From NCBI RefSeq assembly GCF_001421355.1, contig NZ_LMKC01000003.1, positions 164 through 64,163 on the forward strand: a stretch of 64,000 nucleotides of DNA, given 5' to 3'. The position numbers were made by a program, and so were the translations under genes. The notes below the pieces were generated by a model. That model searched no databases and was not told the origin of the DNA. It saw only the letters and a program-made list of their open reading frames with translations. Numbering within the stretch: the stretch's first letter is position 1; every line of letters starts with the position of its first letter. The DNA is from Sphingomonas sp. Leaf9. Lineage in GTDB: Bacteria; Pseudomonadota; Alphaproteobacteria; Sphingomonadales; Sphingomonadaceae. Below are positions 27,040 to 35,650 of the stretch, one piece after another.

Positions 27040-27599
27040 TGCCCGTGACCGCGACGCCGCTTTCCCCCGCCGATGCCCGCCTCGCGATTGATCGCGGTGC
27101 GCGCCTGATCGACATTCGTGGTGCCGACGAACATGCCCGCGAGCGTATTCCCGGCGCGATCAGCCTGCCGCTCGATCGCATCGCCGACCTGCCGCGTGAT
27201 GGCCGACCGGTCGTCTTCCACTGCCGCACGGGGATGCGCACGACGGCCAATGCCGCGCAATTGGTCACCGCGGCCGGCGGCGCCCCGGCGTTCCTGCTAG
27301 GTGGCGGCATCGATGGCTGGCGGCGTGCCGGGCTGCCGACCATCGCCGACCGTTCGCAACCGCTGGAGATCATGCGGCAGGTGCAGATCACTGCCGGTGC
27401 GCTGGTGCTGTCGGGCGTCCTCCTCGGCCTGTTCGTCGCGCCCGGTTTCTTCGCGCTGTCGGCGTTCGTCGGGTCCGGGCTGATGTTCGCTGGCGTAACC
27501 GGCTGGTGCGGCATGGCCCGGTTGCTCCAGGTCATGCCGTGGAACCGGCGCGCGGTGGCCGCATCGACAGCGCCACGATCCAGCTTCGATCCGCGGTAG
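27039..27599 (+). CDS. Rhodanese domain plus DUF2892 membrane protein (YgaP-like)
   Basis: 186 residues. The rhodanese domain (about 5-105) has the active-site loop HCRTGMRT with Cys62, which carries the transferred sulfur. The C-terminal DUF2892 part has two membrane helices (about 116-135 and 138-158) with the GWCGMARLL end, including a second Cys157. E. coli YgaP has the same domain order. The enzyme moves sulfane sulfur, perhaps to cyanide or thiols, at the inner membrane. The ATG at 27039 overlaps the regulator's stop (TGATG), so both are co-expressed. It probably detoxifies or exports excess sulfane sulfur. Confidence 0.9.
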   Translation: MPVTATPLSPADARLAIDRGARLIDIRGADEHARERIPGAISLPLDRIADLPRDGRPVVFHCRTGMRTTANAAQLVTAAGGAPAFLLGGGIDGWRRAGLPTIADRSQPLEIMRQVQITAGALVLSGVLLGLFVAPGFFALSAFVGSGLMFAGVTGWCGMARLLQVMPWNRRAVAASTAPRSSFDPR

Positions 27600-27698
27600 A
27601 ACCGCTGCTCGTCGTCGCGGATTACGCTGGTGGTCCCGACTGGCCTGTCCGCGCCGAACCTGTATGTCATCGGGCAGGTCGCTGACAGGAGTTGATGA

Positions 27699-28829
27699 AT
27701 GGATCTGGTGTCCCGGCGGACGATGCTCGCTGCCCCGTGCCTCGGGACGCTCGCCATGGCGGTGGCGGCCGATGCCGCAACCGCTACGACCTCCGGCACC
27801 TTTGCCGACCTGCCAGCATGGATGGATTTGGTGTCCGTTCCGGGCGTGAGCTGGGCCATGTTGGACGGTGCCGGCGCGATCGCCTCCGGTGCGGTGGGCT
27901 ATGCAAAGGCGGGGTCGGCGCGGGCGATGCCCGATACCCTGTTCGAAGCGGCATCGCTGTCCAAGGTCGTTCTCGCGGTCGCGATCCTCGACATGGCGGG
28001 GGAGGGACTGATCGACCTCGACCGGCCCGTCGCGGAGCATGTCGCCTTCACCACCGATGCCGCGACGCGGACGATCACGCCGCGCCACCTGCTTTCCCAT
28101 GCCAGCGGCCTGCCCAACTGGCGCGACGAAGCGGGCGAGCCGTTGATCAGCGCGTTCGCGCCCGGAACCCGGTTCCGCTATTCCGGAGAGGGTTTCGTGC
28201 TGCTCGGTCGGTTGGTCGAGGCCGTGTCGGGCCAGACCGCCGCGCAGCAGGTCGAGGCGCGCGTCCTGCGACCGGCGGGCATGGCCCGGAGCACTTACGG
28301 CTGGGCGCGGGGTGCCACGCCGCCGGTTGCTTGGGCGCATGATGGCGGCGGCGGCGTCCTCACCGGCCAGGGGCCTGCGGCCTATGCGATTCGGCGCGAT
28401 GCCGGCCCGGCAAAGCCGGTCGACCGGTGGACGCTGGCCGAGCGGGAGAAGGCGGCCATCGCGCTCGGCAAGCCGGCGATGCCCGTGTTCATGACGCCCA
28501 ACATGGCCGCCGGGCTGTGGACCACCGCCAGCGACTATGCGCGGTTCCTGGCGTTCGCGAAGCGTTACCCGGCGCTGTCGACCAAGGCCGTTCGCGTGCA
28601 GGGAACGCTCGACTGGGGTCTGGGCTGGGGATTGGAAAGCGGTGGCGGGCGGCGTTTCGCCTGGCACTGGGGCGCGAATGACGGGGTGGCGAACCTGTTC
28701 GTCAAGGACCTGGCATCGGGCGTGGCGGTCGTGGTCCTCACCAACGGCGATGCCGGGCGCCGGGTGTATGAGCGTGCAGCGCGCGCCGTCTTCACACGCG
28801 AATTCGATGCCTTCAGCTGGCTGAAATGA
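27699..28829 (+). CDS. Serine hydrolase, class C beta-lactamase-like
   Basis: 376 residues with an exported N-terminus (RRTMLAAP then a hydrophobic stretch to about residue 27; the twin Arg hints at Tat export). The S-x-x-K motif is SLSK (Ser86, Lys89), the second motif is FRYSGEGF (Tyr-Ser-Gly in place of Tyr-x-Asn), and the third is HWGANDG, resembling the EstB and D-aminopeptidase groups. These enzymes act as esterases, amidases or peptidases more often than true beta-lactamases. It is transcribed ahead of a cytochrome b561 gene with a 42-bp gap. Function on antibiotics cannot be inferred. Confidence 0.86.
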   Translation: MDLVSRRTMLAAPCLGTLAMAVAADAATATTSGTFADLPAWMDLVSVPGVSWAMLDGAGAIASGAVGYAKAGSARAMPDTLFEAASLSKVVLAVAILDMAGEGLIDLDRPVAEHVAFTTDAATRTITPRHLLSHASGLPNWRDEAGEPLISAFAPGTRFRYSGEGFVLLGRLVEAVSGQTAAQQVEARVLRPAGMARSTYGWARGATPPVAWAHDGGGGVLTGQGPAAYAIRRDAGPAKPVDRWTLAEREKAAIALGKPAMPVFMTPNMAAGLWTTASDYARFLAFAKRYPALSTKAVRVQGTLDWGLGWGLESGGGRRFAWHWGANDGVANLFVKDLASGVAVVVLTNGDAGRRVYERAARAVFTREFDAFSWLK

Positions 28830-28871
28830 CCGTCGCCGATGCGCAGATATCCGACCCGAGAGAATGCCGTG

Positions 28872-29417
28872 ATGACCCGCCCCGACCGCTATTCCCTGCC
28901 GATGCGTCTGCTCCACTGGACACGCGCCGCCCTGATCCTCGGACTGATCGCGCTGGGCTGGACGATGACGTCGCTGTCCGACGATGTGGCCGCAAAGTTC
29001 ATCTGGCTGTATCCCGTCCACAAGGAATTCGGTGTCCTCGCCTTCCTGATCGGCGGCATTGCGCTGACCGTGCGCCGTCGATCGACCGTGCCGCCGCATC
29101 CGGCCGGGCTGGCGCGGTGGGAAAATCGCCTGTCCGGCATCGTCCAATATGCGATGCTGACGCTGGTCGTCGTCGTGCCGCTGATGGGCTATGCCATGTC
29201 CAGCTCGTTCACGCAGAGCGATGGCGTGCCGTTCTTCGGCCTCGAACTGCCCGAACTGCTGCCCAAGAACGATCATGCCTTCGCGCTGTTCGCACAGGCG
29301 CACGCGGTGCTGGCCTATACGCTGCTGGCACTGGTGGCGCTGCACGTCGCGGGCGTGGTCAAACATCGCTTCCTCGATCGCGGCCGTGACACCGATGTGC
29401 TGCCGCGGATGCTCTGA
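28872..29417 (+). CDS. Cytochrome b561 family membrane protein
   Basis: 181 residues with four membrane helices. The histidines expected to hold two b-type haems are present, one in each helix region: MRLLHWTRA, YPVHKEFG, AQAHAVLAY and ALHVAGVVKH. Bacterial b561 proteins pass electrons between quinones and periplasmic acceptors; one E. coli member (CybB) oxidises superoxide. The ATG at 28872 is chosen; an upstream in-frame start at 28839 would add 11 polar residues. It follows the serine hydrolase gene by 42 bp, and no dehydrogenase partner is nearby. Confidence 0.9.
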   Translation: MTRPDRYSLPMRLLHWTRAALILGLIALGWTMTSLSDDVAAKFIWLYPVHKEFGVLAFLIGGIALTVRRRSTVPPHPAGLARWENRLSGIVQYAMLTLVVVVPLMGYAMSSSFTQSDGVPFFGLELPELLPKNDHAFALFAQAHAVLAYTLLALVALHVAGVVKHRFLDRGRDTDVLPRML

Positions 29418-29625
29418 CGACGCAGGCGGCGGTCGATACCGAACTGGCAGCCGAAGAAACCACTATACGGGCGCACGGCGGTATCGTTCGACCGCCACGC
29501 CTCGATGATCCATCTCGGCGAGCAGGTCGTCGTCCGGGCACGCGTCGCACCAGCCGATGCCAGACGATTTTACAAGGCTTTGATTGCCGCCATCTACCGT
29601 CAAACTCCGCGACGTGTCGCTGGAG

Positions 29626-29700
29626 TGGTGACCCCTACGGGAATCGAACCCGTGTTTCAGCCGTGAAAGGGCCGCGTCCTAACCGCTAGACGAAGGGGCC
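29626..29700 (-). tRNA. tRNA-Glu (anticodon TTC)
   Basis: On the minus strand the sequence opens GGCCCCTTCGTCTAGCGGTT and ends GTTCGATTCCCGTAGGGGTC followed by A and an encoded CCA (plus-strand TGG at 29626-29628). All arms fold: the acceptor stem is GGCCCCT with AGGGGTC, with one G-T pair. The anticodon loop centres on TTC, reading GAA and GAG. The gene lies between cytochrome b561 and recJ, and the 208 bp on its 3' side up to cytochrome b561 hold nothing convincing. Confidence 0.96.
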
Positions 29701-29769
29701 ATCTGGTGGCGTGGACGGGCTGTTAGAAGAGGGTCGGCGATCGGTCAACAGCTATTTCAGATTTTTTGT

Positions 29770-31533
29770 TCAATCCGCCCACGCCATGTCGTCGATATGC
29801 AGTTCGGCGGCCGGGCGGCTGCCCCAATCGTCGAGCTTTGCGCGGCCTGCCAGCCACAGCTTGCGGTGCGGCGGTGCGCCCAGCAGCGCCATGCCCAGAT
29901 CGGTTTCGGCCTGGCGAAAGGCCACGCCCTTGAACCGGCGGCCATCGTCGCCGGTCAGGATCGCGCGGACATGGCCGTTGCCGACCACATCCGCCTTCAC
30001 AATCCGCACCGGCCCCGCCGCCACGCGCGGGGCGGGCCAGCCCATGCCATAGGGGCCGCCGGCCTCCAGCGCCTCGATCAGCAGCGGGCTGACCCCGCCG
30101 GGGGCGAGCACCGCATCGACCAGTAGCGCGCGGTCCTCGCGGGCGCGCTCGACCGGTTCGGCCATGCGCTGGTGCAGGAAGTCGGCGAGCGCGGGGATCG
30201 CGTCCTCCGCCACGGTCACGCCCGCCGCCGCCGCATGGCCGCCGCCCGCGCTGACCAGCCCGAGTTCCTTCGCCGCAAGGATCGCCGCACCCATGTCGAC
30301 GCCGGGGATCGACCGGCCCGAACCCTTGCCCATGCCATGGTCGTCGATGGCGATCACCAGCACCGGGCGGCCGAGCTTTTCCTTCAGCCGCCCGGCAACG
30401 ATGCCGATGACGCCCGGATGCCAGCCGCGTCCGGACACCACCACGCAACCGCGCGATTCCTGCGCGCGGGCCGACAGGTCGGCCGATGCCTGCACATCGC
30501 CTTCGATCAACCGGCGGTCCTCGTTCAGCCGATCGAGTTCGACCGCAAGGGTGCGCGCTTCCTCCGGGTCCTGCGTCGTCAGCAGGCGAACGCCGAGATC
30601 GGACTTGCCGACCCGCCCGCCGGCATTGATGCGTGGCCCCAATGCAAAACCGAGGTCGGTGGCGGTCGGCGCGCGGGTCAGGCGCGATGCCTCGATCAGC
30701 GCGGCGATCCCGATATTCTGTCGCCGCGCCATGACCTTCAGCCCCTGCGCCACGAACGCCCGGTTCAGCCCGCGCAACTGCGCCACGTCGGCGACGGTGC
30801 CGAGCGCCACGAGGTCGAGGAGGTCGAGCAGCTTCGGTTCGGGACGCCCGGCAAAGAAACCGCGTGCGCGCAGCGTCCGCACCAGCGCCGCCGCCAGCAG
30901 GAACGCGACCCCGACCGCCGCCAGATGGCCGTGCGCCGCGCCTTCGCCCTCATCCAGCCGGTTCGGGTTGACGATGGCGAGCGCGGGGGGAAGCGCGCTG
31001 GTGCATTGGTGATGGTCGACCACCAGCACATCGACCCCGGCGTCGCGGGTGGCGGCCAGTGCCTCGAACGCCTGCGCGCCGCAGTCGACCGTGACGATCA
31101 GCGTCGCGCCTTCGCCTGCCAGCCGCAGCATTGCCGGCGCGTTGGGGCCATATCCCTCACGCTGCCGGTCGGGGATATAGGGGCGGGCGGCAAGGCCCAG
31201 GTCGCGCAGCAAGCGCACCAGCAGCGCGGCCGACGTCGCGCCATCGACGTCGTAATCGCCGAAGATCGCAACCGGCTCCTGCGCCATCACCGCATCGGCG
31301 AGCCGATCTGCGGCGCGGTCCATGTCGCGGAAGATCGACGGATCGGGCATGAATTCGCGGATGCTGGGTGCCTTGTGCGCGGCAAGGCCTTCGCGCGGGC
31401 AGCCACGGGCCAGCAGGATACGGGTGACGAGATCGTCGGCGACGAACCCGTCGTCGCACACATCGCCCTCCAACCCGCGCCAGCGCCACGGCTGGCCCAG
31501 GATGGAGCGATGCACATTGAGTACGGAACGCAT
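29770..31533 (-). CDS. recJ: Single-stranded-DNA-specific exonuclease RecJ
   Basis: 587 residues, the usual RecJ length. The DHH phosphoesterase motifs are present: FGDYDVDGATSAALL (Asp93, Asp95, Asp97) binds the metal ions, and VVDHHQC is motif III. The DHHA1 domain and OB fold follow. RecJ degrades single-stranded DNA 5' to 3' in recombination, mismatch and base-excision repair. The frame is open to 31743, but MRSVLNVHRSILGQ at 31533 is the normal start and leaves an 88-bp space to the divergent metZ gene, which must contain both promoters. Confidence 0.95.
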   Translation of the reverse strand: MRSVLNVHRSILGQPWRWRGLEGDVCDDGFVADDLVTRILLARGCPREGLAAHKAPSIREFMPDPSIFRDMDRAADRLADAVMAQEPVAIFGDYDVDGATSAALLVRLLRDLGLAARPYIPDRQREGYGPNAPAMLRLAGEGATLIVTVDCGAQAFEALAATRDAGVDVLVVDHHQCTSALPPALAIVNPNRLDEGEGAAHGHLAAVGVAFLLAAALVRTLRARGFFAGRPEPKLLDLLDLVALGTVADVAQLRGLNRAFVAQGLKVMARRQNIGIAALIEASRLTRAPTATDLGFALGPRINAGGRVGKSDLGVRLLTTQDPEEARTLAVELDRLNEDRRLIEGDVQASADLSARAQESRGCVVVSGRGWHPGVIGIVAGRLKEKLGRPVLVIAIDDHGMGKGSGRSIPGVDMGAAILAAKELGLVSAGGGHAAAAGVTVAEDAIPALADFLHQRMAEPVERAREDRALLVDAVLAPGGVSPLLIEALEAGGPYGMGWPAPRVAAGPVRIVKADVVGNGHVRAILTGDDGRRFKGVAFRQAETDLGMALLGAPPHRKLWLAGRAKLDDWGSRPAAELHIDDMAWAD

Positions 31534-31621
31534 CGCCGCGCTGTACCCCGTGGGGGCAGGTGGGTCCAGCGGGGCGCATCTCCTCTGGAAATTTGAGGGC
31601 CAAACGCGCAAAGACGGCGCC

Positions 31622-32830
31622 ATGAAGCGCAAGACCGGACAAGACCGCAGCATCACCGCCACCTGGCGTCCCGCAACGCAGGCCGTGCGCGGGGGCACCG
31701 CGCGCAGCGAATATGGCGAGACGTCGGAGGCGTTGTTCCTCACCTCGGGCTATGCCTATGACTGTGCCGGCGATGCCGCCGCGCGGTTCGCCGGCGAACA
31801 GGTCGGCATGACCTATTCGCGGCTGCAGAACCCGACGGTTGAGATGCTGGAGGAGCGCATCGCCCTGCTCGAAGGGGCGGAGAGCTGCCGCACCATGGCA
31901 ACCGGCATGGCGGCGATGACCGCGGCCTTGCTCAGCCAGCTGTCGGCGGGCGACCATCTGGTCGGCGGGCGTGCCGCGTTCGGGTCGTGCCGCTGGCTGA
32001 CCGACACGTTGCTGCCGAAGTTCGGCATTGAAACCGATGTGGTCGATGCGCGCGATCCGCAGGCGTTCATCGATGCCAGCCGCCCGAATACGAAAGTCTG
32101 GTTCTTCGAAACGCCGGCCAATCCGACGATGGACGTCGCCGACCTGACCGCGATCTGCGCGGCGGCGCGCGAGCGCGGGATCGTGACCGTGGTCGACAAC
32201 GCCTTTGCCAGTCCCGCGCTGCAACGCCCGATGGAATTCGGTGCGGACGTGGTGGCCTATAGCGCGACCAAGCTGATGGAAGGGCAGGGCCGCGTCCTCG
32301 CCGGTGCCGTCTGTGGGACGAAAGCGTTCATCGACGACGTGCTGCTGCCCTTCACCCGCAACACCGGGCCGACGCTCAGCGCGTTCAACGCGTGGGTGGT
32401 GCTCAAGGGGCTGGAGACGCTCGACCTGCGGGTCATGCGCCAGTCGGAAAACGCGCTGAAGGTCGCGAGCTTCCTGGAAAAGCGCGTGCCGAAGATCAAC
32501 GCGCCCGGCCTGCCGAGCCATCCGCAGCACGACTTGTGCATGCGTCAGATGAAGATGGCCGGGCCGATCTTCTCGTTCGAACTCGATGGCGGGCGGCAAC
32601 AGGCGCACGGTCTGCTCGATGCGCTGCAGCTGATCGATATCTCGAACAACATCGGCGATTCGCGCTCGCTGATGACGCATCCCGCCTCCACCACCCATTC
32701 GGGCGTGGCCGAGGAAAAGCGGATCGAGATGGGTATTTCCGAGGGCATGATCCGCATCAATGTCGGCCTCGAGGACCCCGAAGACCTGATCGCCGATCTG
32801 GATCAGGCATTGCGGGCGGTCGCCCTATGA
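31622..32830 (+). CDS. metZ: O-succinylhomoserine sulfhydrylase
   Basis: 402 residues. A PLP enzyme of the Cys/Met-metabolism family: Lys217 in YSATKLMEGQGR binds PLP, with YSRLQNPT and the Asp of VVDNAFASP as other cofactor contacts. Its best match is MetZ, which makes homocysteine from O-succinylhomoserine and sulfide, bypassing cystathionine. The ATG at 31622 is chosen because the longer frame covers the divergent promoter. Its stop overlaps apaG (ATGA). The leader AATTTGAGGGCC and downstream bases hint weakly at a SAM-type riboswitch but do not match one well. Confidence 0.93.
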   Translation: MKRKTGQDRSITATWRPATQAVRGGTARSEYGETSEALFLTSGYAYDCAGDAAARFAGEQVGMTYSRLQNPTVEMLEERIALLEGAESCRTMATGMAAMTAALLSQLSAGDHLVGGRAAFGSCRWLTDTLLPKFGIETDVVDARDPQAFIDASRPNTKVWFFETPANPTMDVADLTAICAAARERGIVTVVDNAFASPALQRPMEFGADVVAYSATKLMEGQGRVLAGAVCGTKAFIDDVLLPFTRNTGPTLSAFNAWVVLKGLETLDLRVMRQSENALKVASFLEKRVPKINAPGLPSHPQHDLCMRQMKMAGPIFSFELDGGRQQAHGLLDALQLIDISNNIGDSRSLMTHPASTTHSGVAEEKRIEMGISEGMIRINVGLEDPEDLIADLDQALRAVAL

Positions 32831-33225
32831 AGGCGCTGTTCCCGCACGAGGCGACGACCGGCGGTATCGTGGTGCGGGTATCGGCGACCTATCTGCCCGA
32901 ACAGTCGCAGCCGGCGCAGGGGCGCTGGTTCTGGGCCTATCACATCCGGATCGAGAATGATTCGGAGCGGACGGTGCAGCTGCTCACCCGCCATTGGATC
33001 ATCACCGACGGGCGGGGCGAACGGCATAGCGTGGAGGGCGAGGGCGTGATCGGCGAATTGCCCGTGATCGAACCAGGCGGCAGCTTCGATTATGTGTCGG
33101 GCTGTCCGCTGTCGACCTCCAGCGGGGCGATGCAGGGGAGCTATCACATGCTGGCCGATGACGGGGACACGTTCGACGTCGCCATCCCGCGCTTCGGGCT
33201 GCTGGCACCGGCGGTCGGCGCATGA
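32827..33225 (+). CDS. apaG: ApaG (DUF525) protein
   Basis: 132 residues, the standard ApaG length and an all-beta fibronectin-like fold. Signatures are WFWAYHIRIENDSE, LLTRHWIITDGRG, VIGELPVIEPGGSFDYVSG and GAMQGSYHML. ApaG is linked to Co2+ and Mg2+ resistance genetically, and its fold suggests a protein- or nucleotide-binding role; the biochemical function is unsettled. It overlaps the metZ stop and the following LysR start, giving a tight three-gene unit, an arrangement seen in other sphingomonads. Confidence 0.95.
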   Translation: MKALFPHEATTGGIVVRVSATYLPEQSQPAQGRWFWAYHIRIENDSERTVQLLTRHWIITDGRGERHSVEGEGVIGELPVIEPGGSFDYVSGCPLSTSSGAMQGSYHMLADDGDTFDVAIPRFGLLAPAVGA

Positions 33226-34013
33226 AGCGGACGCACCTTCCGCTGAACGGGCTGCGCGTGCTGGACGCCGCTGCACGCCACCTGTCGTTCACCCGCGCCG
33301 CCGACGAACTGGCGGTGACCCCGGCCGCCGTCGGCCAGCAGGTCCGCGCGCTGGAGGATACGCTGGGCGTCGTCCTGTTCCGCCGCACGACCCGTGGCCT
33401 CGAACTGACGCCGGAGGGTGAGGCCGGGTTGGCTGCGCTGCGCGGCGGTTTCCTGCAATTCGAGGAAGCGGTGCGCGCGATGCAGGCGGGGCAATCGTCC
33501 AAGTCGCTGACCATTGCCGCGCCGCGCGACGTCACGCAAAAATGGCTGCTCCCGCGCCTGTCGCGCATTGCCGCCGCCGATCCCGAACTGCGCTTTGCGC
33601 TGGTCGCGGCGGACGATGCGCTCGACTTCACCGAAGCCAATCTCGACCTCGCGATCCGCTGGGGCGAGGGGCCGGGCGCGCATGAGGGCGAGGCGCTCGA
33701 ATCGGACGGCATGGTCACCGTCGAGCGCGTCGGCGGCGGGGCGGATACCCGCATCGGCTGGCCCGGCTGCAACCCCGAGGATGCGACCGCGCTGGTCCGC
33801 GTCGCCGATGCCGGTCTCGCGATCGATGCGGCGGCGGCGGGGTTGGGGCGGGCGACCGTGCCCGAACTGCTCGCCCGCGATGACATCGCCGCCGGGCGCG
33901 TCGCGGTGACTGGTGAGCCGAAGTCCGGGCGGCTCGGCTATTGGCTGGTCGCGCCGTTGCCACAGTGGCGGCAGGCGAAGGTGAAGGCGCTGGTCGACGT
34001 ACTGGCGGGGTAG
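33222..34013 (+). CDS. LysR-family regulator, GcvA-like
   Basis: 263 residues, short for a LysR protein. The N-terminal helix-turn-helix is LSFTRAADELAVTPAAVGQQ, with the GcvA-type RRTTRGLELTPEGEAGL. The effector domain is reduced, with TIAAPRDVTQKWLLPRLSRI and WLVAPLPQWRQAKVKAL. It overlaps apaG by ATGA and reads in the same direction, so it is not the classic divergent arrangement. Proximity to metZ and cysK suggests a sulfur or amino-acid target, but no operator is evident. Confidence 0.88.
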   Translation: MKRTHLPLNGLRVLDAAARHLSFTRAADELAVTPAAVGQQVRALEDTLGVVLFRRTTRGLELTPEGEAGLAALRGGFLQFEEAVRAMQAGQSSKSLTIAAPRDVTQKWLLPRLSRIAAADPELRFALVAADDALDFTEANLDLAIRWGEGPGAHEGEALESDGMVTVERVGGGADTRIGWPGCNPEDATALVRVADAGLAIDAAAAGLGRATVPELLARDDIAAGRVAVTGEPKSGRLGYWLVAPLPQWRQAKVKALVDVLAG

Positions 34014-34125
34014 CGCCCAGGCCACCCCCCCCAAGCTACCCCTCAAAGCCACTATTGCCTGCCCTCAACCCATTCTACCGCGCCGCCGCCTTGCCGTGTT
34101 GCGCCGTCCGCGCCATCTGGAAGCC

Positions 34126-35118
34126 ATGCATACTGCTCTCGATACGCTCGCCCTGATCGGCAACACTCCGCTCGTCCGGCTGAAGGGGCCGAGCGAAGCG
34201 GCGGGGGCGGAGATTTTCGCCAAGTGCGAATTCGCCAATCCTGGCGCGAGCGTGAAGGATCGCGCCGCGCTGTCGATCGTCGAGGACGCGGAGGCGCGGG
34301 GCCTCATCCAGCCGGGCGGGACGATCGTCGAGGGGACGGCGGGCAATACCGGCATCGGCCTTGCGCTGGTCGCCAATGCCAAGGGCTATCGCACGATCAT
34401 CGTGATGCCCGAGACGCAGAGCCGCGAGAAGATGGACACGCTGCGCGCGCTGGGCGCCGAACTGGTACTGGTGCCGGCCGCGCCCTATTCGAATCCCGGC
34501 CATTTCGTGCACACCAGCAGGCGTATCGCCGAGGAAACGCCGAACGCGATCTGGGCGAACCAGTTCGACAATATCGCCAATCGCCGCGCGCATATCGTCG
34601 GGACCGCTGCCGAAATCTGGGAACAGATGGACGGGCGGATCGATGGCTTCACCTGCGCGGCGGGGACCGGCGGTACGCTGGCCGGCGTCGGGCTGGGGCT
34701 GAAGGAGAAGGACGAATCGGTCACCATTGCGCTGACCGATCCGCACGGCGCGGCGCTGTACGATTATTATGCGCACGGCGAGTTGCGCTCCGAAGGATCG
34801 TCGGTCGCCGAGGGGATCGGGCAGGGGCGGATCACCGCGAACCTCGACGGCGCGCCGATCGATACCCAGTTCAGGGTGTCGGATGAGGAGGGCATGGTCT
34901 GGGTCCGCCGGCTGCTGGCGGAGGAGGGGCTGTGCCTCGGCCTGTCGTCGGGGATCAATGTCGCGGGGGCGGTGCTGCTGGCGCGGCAATTGGGGCCGGG
35001 CAGCCGGGTGGCGACGATCCTGTGCGATACCGGCTTTCGCTATCTGTCCACGCTGTACAATCCCGAATGGCTGGCGTCCAAGAGGTTGGCGGTCGACAGC
35101 GCGGCGACTTCGGCGTAA
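34126..35118 (+). CDS. cysK: Cysteine synthase A
   Basis: 330 residues. A PLP beta-replacement enzyme: Lys44 in NPGASVKDRAAL holds PLP, TAGNTGIGLA binds the substrate, and GTGGTLAGV the phosphate. It joins O-acetylserine and sulfide to make cysteine. Extra residues compared with the shortest CysK (for example PHGAALYDYYAHGEL and EGIGQGRIT) match the alphaproteobacterial CysK-like group that includes CysK2-type forms. Start 34126 (MHTALDTLALIGNTPLVRL) is the normal opening. It stands 112 bp after the LysR gene. Confidence 0.92.
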   Translation: MHTALDTLALIGNTPLVRLKGPSEAAGAEIFAKCEFANPGASVKDRAALSIVEDAEARGLIQPGGTIVEGTAGNTGIGLALVANAKGYRTIIVMPETQSREKMDTLRALGAELVLVPAAPYSNPGHFVHTSRRIAEETPNAIWANQFDNIANRRAHIVGTAAEIWEQMDGRIDGFTCAAGTGGTLAGVGLGLKEKDESVTIALTDPHGAALYDYYAHGELRSEGSSVAEGIGQGRITANLDGAPIDTQFRVSDEEGMVWVRRLLAEEGLCLGLSSGINVAGAVLLARQLGPGSRVATILCDTGFRYLSTLYNPEWLASKRLAVDSAATSA

Positions 35119-35130
35119 CACCGCGCCCAG

Positions 35131-35412
35131 ATGACGCCGCGATCGGACCAATCCCAATTATTGCAACGCCTGCGCGTCGGCGCGACCGGACTGGTGCTGG
35201 TCGTGCTGCTGATCGTGCTCGCCAGCGCCCTGTTCCGCTCGGCGATCGACGAGGCGCCGATCGGCGAGGATGTCGCGACGGTCGAGGAACAGGCCAACCT
35301 GGCGGTCGCGAATCTCACTCCGACCGGTAACCCGGACGAGCCGCTGGCCGAACTCGGCATTTCGCCTGGGGCCGCGCCCGGCGGGAATATCGCGACTCCC
35401 GAGATTCGCTGA
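35131..35412 (+). CDS. Small single-pass membrane protein, unknown function
   Basis: 93 residues. A basic N-terminus, one membrane helix (about 16-36, VGATGLVLVVLLIVLASALF), then an acidic periplasmic tail (DEAPIGEDVATVEEQ) ending in a Pro/Gly-rich stretch. The orientation predicted is cytoplasmic N-terminus. It starts 12 bp after cysK and is probably co-transcribed. Similar small proteins stand upstream of the dcw cluster in sphingomonads as far as I recall; no function is known. Confidence 0.7.
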   Translation: MTPRSDQSQLLQRLRVGATGLVLVVLLIVLASALFRSAIDEAPIGEDVATVEEQANLAVANLTPTGNPDEPLAELGISPGAAPGGNIATPEIR

Positions 35413-35522
35413 TCCCGGCCACGCACGTCGTCCCGTCGAAAACCGGGCTTACCCGACGATCGCGGGTGACAGGCGCCATTGCAGGTCCCGGCCTTCGCTC
35501 GGGTAGCGGATCGGCCCGCATT

Positions 35523-35547
35523 TCCCACGCCTTCCCATTCCGTCCCA
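35523..35547 (-). promoter_or_regulatory. Upstream MraZ-box-like array (three TGGGA units)
   Basis: TCCCA occurs at 35523, 35533 and 35543, exactly 10 bp apart; on the minus strand these read TGGGA with 5-bp spacers. MraZ is known to bind direct repeats of TGGGN separated by 5 nt in the promoter of its own operon. Ten-bp phasing puts every unit on one face of the helix, suited to the ring-shaped MraZ oligomer. Confidence 0.7.
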
Positions 35548-35650
35548 TCGCCGGTGGGGCATGGTCCCATCGCTGCGCCCGCGCTCACCCAAAAATACGG
35601 TGAGAACAAACAACGTACATCCCAGAATCCGCTATCCGAGTGGTGCTTTT

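Noticed and set aside
27699..28829. Antibiotic-resistance beta-lactamase
   Set aside because: The second motif is Tyr-Ser-Gly and the third HWG, fitting esterase or peptidase-like relatives; no evidence of a resistance enzyme.
29505..29666. A 53-codon forward frame after cytochrome b561
   Set aside because: It runs into the antisense of tRNA-Glu, lacks a ribosome-binding site and has no recognisable relative.
31534..31621. SAM-II riboswitch in the metZ leader
   Set aside because: Only short pieces resemble it; the core stem and the conserved GCTAAA-type element are missing, so I do not annotate it.
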